Part shown: piece after piece, positions 1 to 6,260 of the stretch
Layout: the number at the start of each line of letters is the position of its first letter
Position numbering within the stretch: the first letter of the stretch is position 1
Assembly (NCBI GenBank): GCA_964613745.1
Contig: CAZTJA010000036.1
Span: forward strand, 1-27,077
Length of the DNA stretch: 27,077 nucleotides
DNA from: CAZTJA01 sp964613745
Lineage (GTDB): Bacteria; Desulfobacterota; Desulfomonilia; Desulfomonilales; Desulfomonilaceae
Direction of reading: 5' to 3'
Notes under the pieces: model-generated
What the model was told of the DNA's origin: nothing
The model's input: only the letters and a program-made list of their open reading frames with translations
The model's database searches: none
Translations under genes and position numbers: made by a program

Positions 1-88
1 TAAATTCTTGTTTATAAGAATACTTCATGATACCTTTCGGGGCTGAATGAAAGGGCATCAAGCCGAACATTCGACTAACTGGTTATAA
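1..88. other. Leader of the pteridine-island operon with two small inverted repeats
   Basis: Two short inverted repeats precede the first gene: ATTCTT (4-9) with AAGAAT (16-21), and CCTTTC (33-38) with GAAAGG (49-54) around a 10-nt loop. No convincing -35/-10 pair and no FMN-riboswitch-like conserved blocks were seen. The window begins here, so the promoter and any upstream operon genes may lie outside it. Confidence 0.25.
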
Positions 89-811
89 ATGCAAGTATTT
101 TCACGACCAATTAATTTTATAAGAAGCATACCGGCCTTTGCAGCGGACCACAAAAAAGTAAGTAGAAGGCCTTTTGTCACCCTTAGCTATGCACAAAGTC
201 TTGATGGATGCATCTCCTCTCGACCGGGAGAGTCGCTGGCTCTGAGCGGCAGGCAATCGCTCACACTTACCCATCAGCTCCGGGCAATTCATGATGCCAT
301 CCTGGTCGGAATTGGAACCGTTTTGTCGGATAATCCAAGGTTGAATGTCAGACTGGTAAACGGTCGGAATCCACAACCAGTCATTGTCGATACTCACCTA
401 CGTATACCTTTGGAATGCCGCCTTTTGGCACAGGAGTCGGTAAATCCGTGGATAATGTGTGCAGAAGGATGCGATGCAACCAAGCGGAGAGTTCTTGAGA
501 AAACGGGGGCTCAGCTCGTAGTTTTGACCACGAATTCAAAAGGACAAATAGATCTGGCTTCGATGCTCGATAAATTGGGAGAGCTAGGGGTTGGAAGTAT
601 CATGGTAGAAGGCGGTGCACGCATTATTACAAGCTTTCTTCTTGAAAGATTGCCTAATTACCTGGTGCTCACCGTTGCCCCGGTTATGGTTGGCGGTTTG
701 CGGGCAGTAAGCGATTTGGGGCCTTGTGATCCAGACAATTTTTTGAGAATCAAGAATCCCGGACACAAATGGCTAGGCCAAGATCTCATTCTTTGGGGTG
801 ATTTGTCCTAA
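89..811 (+). CDS. RibD C-terminal domain reductase (pyrimidine/dihydropterin reductase family)
   Basis: This is a stand-alone RibD-C/DHFR-fold reductase of 240 aa. The family uses NADPH to reduce the ribosyl side chain of riboflavin-pathway aminopyrimidines, and some members act as dihydropterin reductases. Hallmarks visible are RPFVTLSYAQSLDG (27-40), GIGTVLSDNPRLNVR (74-88) and the VEGGARI phosphate/cofactor loop (173-179). The N-terminal deaminase domain of bifunctional RibD is absent, as in archaeal and fungal Rib7-type enzymes. No in-frame alternative start precedes the conserved core, so the ATG at 89 is kept although it lacks a clear Shine-Dalgarno sequence. The next gene starts 3 bases after the stop. 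Because it is operonic with a pterin-synthase homologue, a glycosyltransferase and a methyltransferase, a role in a specialised pteridine/pyrimidine pathway is more likely than housekeeping riboflavin synthesis. The family call is firm and the substrate is inferred. Confidence 0.85.
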   Translation: MQVFSRPINFIRSIPAFAADHKKVSRRPFVTLSYAQSLDGCISSRPGESLALSGRQSLTLTHQLRAIHDAILVGIGTVLSDNPRLNVRLVNGRNPQPVIVDTHLRIPLECRLLAQESVNPWIMCAEGCDATKRRVLEKTGAQLVVLTTNSKGQIDLASMLDKLGELGVGSIMVEGGARIITSFLLERLPNYLVLTVAPVMVGGLRAVSDLGPCDPDNFLRIKNPGHKWLGQDLILWGDLS

Positions 812-814
812 GCC

Positions 815-1846
815 ATGGAACGGTCTTCCCTATACTTTATCGGTAAACAACAAGTTGCAGTCAAAAGAGACAGTATTGATCATCTTCCCTCGCACCAAGT
901 TCTCGTCAAGACTCTTCATTCAGCCATAAGCGCAGGAACCGAGTTACTCGTTTATCGTGATCAATGGCCGCAACAAATGGCGGTGGATGAGAGTATTTCC
1001 GCGCTCAACGGCCGCTTTCAATACCCACTCAAATACGGATATTCCGCGGTGGGGAAAATAATAGAGACGGGTTCCGATGTAGATTCGGCACTCATCGGTC
1101 GTAATGTCTTTGGCTTCAATCCCCACGAAAGCTTTTTCTCAGCTAATCCTGAAGATCTGGTCATCTTGGAAGAGGGAATAAATCCTCTCGATTACCTATT
1201 CCTTCCGAATATGGAAACGGCGATGTCGTTTGTAATGGATGGCCAACCCGTGATCGGAGAAACCGTCCTAGTTTTCGGGCAAGGAATAGTGGGGCTCCTG
1301 ACGACCGCCGTGCTTGCCGCTTTCCCACTTGCTATGCTCATGACATTAGATTCAATAGAGTTGAGGCGAAATCAGTCGTTACAATTGGGTGCGCACAAGA
1401 GTGTAGATCCTGCGAATGAATCATCTATTGGTGAAATAAGGCAAATAATAAGAGACTTCTCCGCAATTGACGGCGCAGATCTCGTTTACGAATTATCGGG
1501 GAACCCCAATGCATTGAATTCGGCAATTGAATTAACCGGCTTTTCGGGGCGTGTGATAGTTGGCTCCTGGTATGGAGAGAAGGATGCAAATCTAAGTTTA
1601 GGTGGAAGATTTCATCGGAACAAAATCAGATTGATTAGCAGCCAAGTCAGTTCTGTGGCTCCGCAATTTACCGGGCTTTGGACGAAATCACGTCGTATGG
1701 AATATGTGCTTAAGCTGATACAACGAATTAAACCTTCGATGTTGATCAGTCACAGATTTCCGATTCACCGTGCGCCGGAAGCCTACGAGTTGTTGGATCA
1801 GTCTCCGAGTAAGTCTTTGCAGGTCATTTTTGATTACGAGGAATAA
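815..1846 (+). CDS. BchC-like medium-chain dehydrogenase/reductase
   Basis: This 343-aa protein belongs to the medium-chain dehydrogenase/reductase superfamily (NAD(P)-dependent oxidation or reduction). A GroES-like N-terminal half contains the signature SAISAGTELLVYRD and PLKYGYSAVGK, which resembles BchC-type enzymes. The Rossmann dinucleotide motif GQGIVG lies at 155-160, followed by conserved ELSG and GRVIVGSWYG strands. The catalytic-zinc Cys and the GHE motif of classical alcohol dehydrogenases are not seen at the expected places; SAGTE occupies the Cys region. It is therefore probably a zinc-independent or atypically liganded member. It is sandwiched with gaps of 3 and 1 bases between the RibD-C reductase and the pterin synthase homologue, so co-translation and a shared pathway are likely. 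It could oxidise or reduce a side-chain hydroxyl or a sugar. Neither the cofactor nor the substrate can be read from sequence. Confidence 0.8.
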   Translation: MERSSLYFIGKQQVAVKRDSIDHLPSHQVLVKTLHSAISAGTELLVYRDQWPQQMAVDESISALNGRFQYPLKYGYSAVGKIIETGSDVDSALIGRNVFGFNPHESFFSANPEDLVILEEGINPLDYLFLPNMETAMSFVMDGQPVIGETVLVFGQGIVGLLTTAVLAAFPLAMLMTLDSIELRRNQSLQLGAHKSVDPANESSIGEIRQIIRDFSAIDGADLVYELSGNPNALNSAIELTGFSGRVIVGSWYGEKDANLSLGGRFHRNKIRLISSQVSSVAPQFTGLWTKSRRMEYVLKLIQRIKPSMLISHRFPIHRAPEAYELLDQSPSKSLQVIFDYEE

Positions 1847-1847
1847 T

Positions 1848-2249
1848 ATGGAAAATTCACTTTATACAGTAGCCGTTCAAAGAGATTTCGTGGCTCAGCA
1901 TTTCCTATTTGGGGGTGATTGGGGTGCGGAAAACCATTCTCATTCGCACCATTATAAAGTGGAATTGCAGCTCCATGGAGAAACTTTGGATCAACACGGT
2001 TATCTGGTGGATATAGTCGATATCGAAGCTGCTTTGGACGAGCTGGTGGTCCAATTCAAAGACAAACCTCTCAATGATCAGCCGGAATTCAAAAGCCTGA
2101 ATCCGAGCATAGAACATTTTTCACGTATTATCGCCGTTCTCTTACGTAACCGGATAAAGGCGCCAAATCTGTGCGCACTGACGGTAAAAATATGGGAAAA
2201 TGAGATTGCATGGGCTTCATACAAGACGGTACTGAATTCATGTGCTTGA
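1848..2249 (+). CDS. 6-pyruvoyl-tetrahydropterin synthase/QueD-fold protein, atypical active site
   Basis: This is a 133-aa T-fold enzyme of the PTPS/QueD family, which normally converts dihydroneopterin triphosphate by zinc-dependent side-chain chemistry. The zinc ligands are present: FVAQH gives His18, and HSHHY (32-36) gives His32 and His34. PSIEHFSRII (87-96) matches the conserved PTxEN-like helix, and VKIWENEIAWASY carries the C-terminal pterin-anchoring Glu. The catalytic Cys expected four residues before the HxH pair is replaced by Glu28, and the DH pair of the Asp/His dyad reads Asp72-Lys73. PTPS-III proteins, with Glu in place of Cys, make 6-hydroxymethyl-dihydropterin; the present protein may do related chemistry. 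The ATG at 1848 is chosen, one base after the upstream stop, because the region before it only overlaps the preceding gene in another frame. It overlaps the beginning of the next open frame. Confidence 0.85.
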   Translation: MENSLYTVAVQRDFVAQHFLFGGDWGAENHSHSHHYKVELQLHGETLDQHGYLVDIVDIEAALDELVVQFKDKPLNDQPEFKSLNPSIEHFSRIIAVLLRNRIKAPNLCALTVKIWENEIAWASYKTVLNSCA

Positions 2250-2265
2250 ATCACGACCTAATGAG

Positions 2266-3354
2266 ATGAAAATAGGTCTGTTGATTTATGGAAGCTTGGA
2301 TATCGTAACGGGCGGCTTCATCTATGATCGAAAAATGATGGACTATCTCGTAGCCGCAGGTCATGATCTGAAGATATTTGCTCTCCCATGGAGATCGTAT
2401 CCCGCCCACCTCACTGACAACTTTAAACGTTCCTTTGCAGAAGGCATAGCTGAATCGGGTGTTGACGTGCTCATAGAGGACGAACTGAACCATCCTTCTC
2501 TTTTTCTTCTGAACAGGATTCTTCGCAAACGATTTGCCGGTCCCATTCTTTCAATAGTGCATCATTTGAGATGCAATGAACTGCGGTCTTATTGGAGCAA
2601 CAGACTGTACGGAATCGTGGAACGATTATACCTGGAGACCGTGGATGGTTTCATATTCAATTCCAAAACAACACGGAAGTCTGTTTTCGAGCTGGTTGGA
2701 GATCGCAAACCGAATGTTGTAGTATTTCCCGGCCGTGAAGAGGAGATCCCCATTCAGCGACTGAGAACATTCAATGGACGTAATAGAGCTGCCGGTCCCC
2801 TAAGAATCATTTTTGTCGGGAGCCTCATTCCTAGAAAACAGCTGCACACGTTGATAGAAGCCATTGCAATGTTGGATCCGGATTCATTTTTGTTGGATGT
2901 AGTGGGGGACGCAACAGCAGACTCTGAATACGCCGACAAAGTAAGAAAACTTATTGCAGAAAAAAAATTGGCGGATCGAGTGTCCTTCTTCGGAAAGTTG
3001 AGAGCCGATGAATTGGCCGATCGATACCGTCACAATGATATTTTGTGTGTTCCTTCGTCTTATGAGGGGTTTGGGATAGTGTATCTTGAAGCCATGGGGC
3101 ATGGGCTGCCGGCGATCGCGTCAACGGCCGGAGCGGCGCACGAGATCATAACCGAAGCTGAAACCGGTTTTTTGGTAGAACCTGCAAACAGCCGGGTTCT
3201 CGCAAATACATTGAATTGGTGTGTTAAAAATCGAACGCAAGTTGCACAAATGTCTGCAAAGGCACTTAAGAGGTACAAAGATCACCCTACTTGGACCCAG
3301 AGTGCTGCAAGATTCGAAAAGTTTATTTTCGGGATAGTTAAAGATGATAATTGA
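2266..3354 (+). CDS. Family 4 (GT-B) glycosyltransferase
   Basis: This is a cytoplasmic GT-B fold glycosyltransferase of the GT4 family, 362 aa from the ATG at 2266. It starts with MKIGLLIYGS and GGFIYDRKMM, a typical N-terminal nucleotide-fold strand and Gly-rich loop. The C-terminal domain contains FVGSLIPRKQLHTLIEAI and the donor-binding EX7E motif, Glu267 and Glu275, within SSYEGFGIVYLEAMGHG. A GTG at 2242 in the same frame would add eight residues and overlap the preceding gene by 8 bases. Neither start has a strong Shine-Dalgarno sequence, and 2266 is preferred because the family begins at MKI. It overlaps the downstream methyltransferase by 11 bases. No membrane segment was noted. The donor sugar and the acceptor are unknown; the neighbours suggest a pterin-like acceptor rather than lipopolysaccharide. 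Confidence 0.85.
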   Translation: MKIGLLIYGSLDIVTGGFIYDRKMMDYLVAAGHDLKIFALPWRSYPAHLTDNFKRSFAEGIAESGVDVLIEDELNHPSLFLLNRILRKRFAGPILSIVHHLRCNELRSYWSNRLYGIVERLYLETVDGFIFNSKTTRKSVFELVGDRKPNVVVFPGREEEIPIQRLRTFNGRNRAAGPLRIIFVGSLIPRKQLHTLIEAIAMLDPDSFLLDVVGDATADSEYADKVRKLIAEKKLADRVSFFGKLRADELADRYRHNDILCVPSSYEGFGIVYLEAMGHGLPAIASTAGAAHEIITEAETGFLVEPANSRVLANTLNWCVKNRTQVAQMSAKALKRYKDHPTWTQSAARFEKFIFGIVKDDN

Positions 3355-4276
3355 AAAACATTACGATTTCGTCCGGTACCTGACGGCAAAAAAGACGATA
3401 GACGACAGGAGTCTCAACCGAGACGTATTGGATAAATTGGCCGCGGAATTACACCATCGGACCAGTCGTGACGGCCGTCTTGACATTGTGGAAGTCGGTG
3501 CCGGAATAGGAACGATGTTTGAGAGACTCATTGAGCGTGATCTACTGCACAATTGCCGTTATACCGCTGTAGATAACGTCGAAACAAATATTGCAGCAGC
3601 GGCTTTGAGGATTCAGACCTTTTGCGCTTCACGGGGCATTGAGATTCATGAAACGGATGTGAAGACGTACAGATTGGTTGCTCCCGAGAGAGAGATTACA
3701 CTCGAGCTGCGGGCCATCGACGTGCTGGAAATGTTGAAGTCCGAAAATGAACATGGCAAGAGGGATCTCATTATAGCAAATGCTTTCCTCGATTTGCTGG
3801 ATATTCGAACTGCGCTCCCGCAACTTATTTCGGTGTTGAAGCCCGGCGGCTTATTTTACTTCTCCCTGAATTTTGACGGAGCCACGATCTTTCAACCCAC
3901 TATCGATGTGCAATTCGATAGGTTAATTGAAGATCTCTATCACAAGACAATGGATGAGAGAATTATCAACGGTAAACCGTCCGGAGACAGTAATTGTGGT
4001 CGGCATTTGTTCGAGAACCTGGTAAACATCGGCGCTCGGATTTTTGCTGCGGGATCTTCAGATTGGGTCGTGTTGCCGGGACCCCACGGCTATCTTGATG
4101 ATGATGCGTTTTTCCTCCATTTTATAATTTACACCGTGGGAATGGCATTGAAAGACTCACCAGAGATAGATGCGAATAAGTTAGAAATTTGGCTGGATGA
4201 GAGACATAGACAAGTCGATGCGGGCCACTTAATGTACATAGCGCATCAAATTGACTATTTGGGCCAAATGCCGTGA
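3344..4276 (+). CDS. Class I SAM-dependent methyltransferase
   Basis: This 310-aa Rossmann-fold methyltransferase transfers a methyl group from S-adenosylmethionine. Motif I is VEVGAGIG (49-56), followed by the acidic SAM-ribose strand in YTAVDNVETN, a DLIIANAFLDLLD strand (motif IV region) and LKPGGLFYFSLNFDG (motif VI region). It starts inside the last codons of the glycosyltransferase (ATGATAATTG at 3344), which indicates translational coupling. The C-terminal part, after about residue 190, is not matched to a known domain and may form the acceptor-binding cap. It is the fifth gene of the island and could methylate the pterin ring, the sugar or the side chain. The methyltransferase call is secure and the acceptor is unknown. 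Confidence 0.8.
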   Translation: MIIEKHYDFVRYLTAKKTIDDRSLNRDVLDKLAAELHHRTSRDGRLDIVEVGAGIGTMFERLIERDLLHNCRYTAVDNVETNIAAAALRIQTFCASRGIEIHETDVKTYRLVAPEREITLELRAIDVLEMLKSENEHGKRDLIIANAFLDLLDIRTALPQLISVLKPGGLFYFSLNFDGATIFQPTIDVQFDRLIEDLYHKTMDERIINGKPSGDSNCGRHLFENLVNIGARIFAAGSSDWVVLPGPHGYLDDDAFFLHFIIYTVGMALKDSPEIDANKLEIWLDERHRQVDAGHLMYIAHQIDYLGQMP

Positions 4277-4289
4277 CCGGAGAACTTGA

Positions 4290-4448
4290 ATGACTCAATA
4301 TGGGAAAAGATCACGGTTTGATAGATTCATGTCGGTTTTTTCGTCAATCCTTGCTTGGGGAACATTCCTGGTTCTTTTTGGGTTACTCGCATTCGGAGGA
4401 GTCCTGGCAATATATAAGCTCCTCGGCAAATTAATCGCACTCTTCTGA
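4290..4448 (+). CDS. Small single-pass membrane protein, 52 aa, last gene of the island
   Basis: A 52-residue open frame starts 13 bases after the methyltransferase stop. GGAG at 4279-4282 sits 7 bases before its ATG, a well-placed ribosome binding site. The basic N-terminus (KRSRFDR) is followed by an uninterrupted hydrophobic stretch from about residue 16 to 41 (centre AWGTFLVLFGLLAFGGVL), then a short Lys-containing tail. By the positive-inside rule the N-terminus should face the cytoplasm. It has no recognised family. It could anchor the soluble enzymes of the island at the inner membrane or help export the product, but that is speculation. Confidence 0.55.
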   Translation: MTQYGKRSRFDRFMSVFSSILAWGTFLVLFGLLAFGGVLAIYKLLGKLIALF

Positions 4449-4480
4449 ATCGTTCATTTCTCCACCGCCGTCCAGGCTTG

Positions 4481-5989
4481 TTATATTGAATACAGTCTTC
4501 CATACTTCTCGGTGAGATAATTCATTAAGTAACTAGGGTTCGGCTCTTCACCTGTGACCTGTTTCATCAAGTCCTTAGGTAGGAACCTTCTTCCCTGGGA
4601 GTGGATTTTTGCCCTCAACCATCCGAGAAGAGTCACAAATTGCCCATCTCTGAACATCCTGTCAAGATCACCTATTTCCGAAGCCGCTTTGTGGAATAAC
4701 TGTGCAGCATAGAGGTTGCCTAAGGTGTATGTCGGAAAGTACCCTATGGACCCGCCGGACCAGTGAACGTCCTGCATTACTCCTTCACTGTATGTCGAGG
4801 GTTGGAGTCCGAAATAATCTTTAAATTTATCGTTCCATATTCCGGGTAGATCATCTGTCTGAATATCACCCCGAATGAGTGCCAATTCAATCTCAAACCG
4901 CAATAGAATGTGTAAATTATAAGTAACCTCGTCGGCCTCAACTCGGATGAATGAGTATCCTACTCTATTTATGGCTGCGTAGAACTCGTCCAAGGTGATG
5001 TTGCGTACTGCAGCGAAGGTGTTTTGAAGTTTTGGAAAATAGTGTTCCCAAAAAGAGCGAGAACGTGCCACCATGTTTTCCCATAAGCGCGATTGTGATT
5101 CATTGATGCCTAAAGAGATCGGGCCACAGAAAGGCAAACCGTAATACTCTACCGGCAAACCTTGATGATAAAGGGCATGGCCGGTTTCATGGATGACTCC
5201 AAAAAAGGCCGGGTTGAAAGAATCTTCATAGTACCTCGTCGTGATTCGAACATCCCCCGGACCCAAACCGGAAGTAAAGGGATGTGCAGATACCTTTAAG
5301 ATTCCTGCGTCAAGATCATACCCAATATCCGTGGCAACTTGTAACGCAAAGCTTTTTTGGTCTGAGATCGGAAACGGCCCCATTTCCTCCCGGATCACAC
5401 TTTTCTGTATTCCCGGCTGTAGCCTTTCCAATAAATCACGTAAATTCCGGGCTAGAGGTGTGAAAATGCGTTCCAGCTCTTTTGCGGTAGCACCTCGTTC
5501 GTAAACATCAAGCAGGGCGTCATAAGGTTCATCGTCGAACCCTACTGCATGAGCTTCCTCTCTCTTTAAACGTACAATTCTCTCCAGAAAAGGTGCAAAC
5601 GTTTTCCAATCATCATGTTTACGGGCTTTTTCCCAAGCAGATTCACCTTCCGCTGCAGCTAATGAGAGTTCTTTTGCCAAATCTGAAGGAATTTTGGTAG
5701 CCCTGTTATGGGCTCTGCGCCAATCCCTGATGTTGACGGACGATATGGAAGAGGGATCCGAATCATGATCCGACCCTTCAACCGTTGATAGAAGCTCGCC
5801 GACCCGTGGATCGGAAATCATCTTATGGAGATTTCCGGCTATATATGAAATGACTTCGGCCCGATGTGGGTGGCCTTTGAGCGGAATCTCAGTTCGTTGG
5901 TCCCAGTGCGCCAAAGCCAGCATTGATCCTAAGTAGGAAATCTCGCGGCTGATTTTCATCAGATCTTCGTACGCTTTTTTCGTGCTCAT
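4481..5989 (-). CDS. M32 family metallocarboxypeptidase
   Basis: This is a 502-aa cytoplasmic zinc/cobalt carboxypeptidase of peptidase family M32 (Taq/Pfu carboxypeptidase type), which removes C-terminal residues. Signatures are DVRITTRY, the metal-binding HETGH (His267, Glu268, His271), a third ligand Glu297 in ESQSRLWEN, and VEADEVTYNLHI. Family members usually have HESQ at the Glu297 site; here the preceding residue is Asn296. The length is normal for the family and the frame is intact. Translation begins at an ATG preceded by GAGGG 4 bases upstream. It lies convergent to the pteridine operon and divergent from the FecR-type gene, and forms a single-gene unit with no obvious functional link to its neighbours. 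Confidence 0.95.
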   Translation of the reverse strand: MSTKKAYEDLMKISREISYLGSMLALAHWDQRTEIPLKGHPHRAEVISYIAGNLHKMISDPRVGELLSTVEGSDHDSDPSSISSVNIRDWRRAHNRATKIPSDLAKELSLAAAEGESAWEKARKHDDWKTFAPFLERIVRLKREEAHAVGFDDEPYDALLDVYERGATAKELERIFTPLARNLRDLLERLQPGIQKSVIREEMGPFPISDQKSFALQVATDIGYDLDAGILKVSAHPFTSGLGPGDVRITTRYYEDSFNPAFFGVIHETGHALYHQGLPVEYYGLPFCGPISLGINESQSRLWENMVARSRSFWEHYFPKLQNTFAAVRNITLDEFYAAINRVGYSFIRVEADEVTYNLHILLRFEIELALIRGDIQTDDLPGIWNDKFKDYFGLQPSTYSEGVMQDVHWSGGSIGYFPTYTLGNLYAAQLFHKAASEIGDLDRMFRDGQFVTLLGWLRAKIHSQGRRFLPKDLMKQVTGEEPNPSYLMNYLTEKYGRLYSI

Positions 5990-6260
5990 GATCCCTCTAT
6001 TTAGTCCCTGGGTTTAATTACAACTTCGTTGACTATGTCATATTCGATGGCTAGGGCTATGCAAAGTGTCAATAATAAGACAACTTCTTTTCAAATTCGG
6101 TTGATGATGTTGACAGAACAAGTAGTATTTGCAAACCTGAGTTTATGTACTTGTCAGGCGCCTACACGTATTCAACTCTTCCTAATGCATTTCTTTACTC
6201 AATTGGTTTCTCATCGCAAGTAAAATTAACTAACCGGGCTCAACCTACCTAGGAGGTACC

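Noticed and set aside
1..88. FMN riboswitch before the RibD-like gene
   Set aside because: The hairpins present do not contain the conserved RFN blocks and the leader is too short within the window.
6110..6138. Perfect TTGACA at 6110-6115 as a promoter for the FecR-type gene
   Set aside because: No acceptable -10 hexamer lies 16-18 bases downstream.
6029..6223. 64-codon plus-strand open frame between the peptidase and FecR-type genes
   Set aside because: It has no Shine-Dalgarno sequence and no membrane or domain pattern. It occupies the divergent control region.
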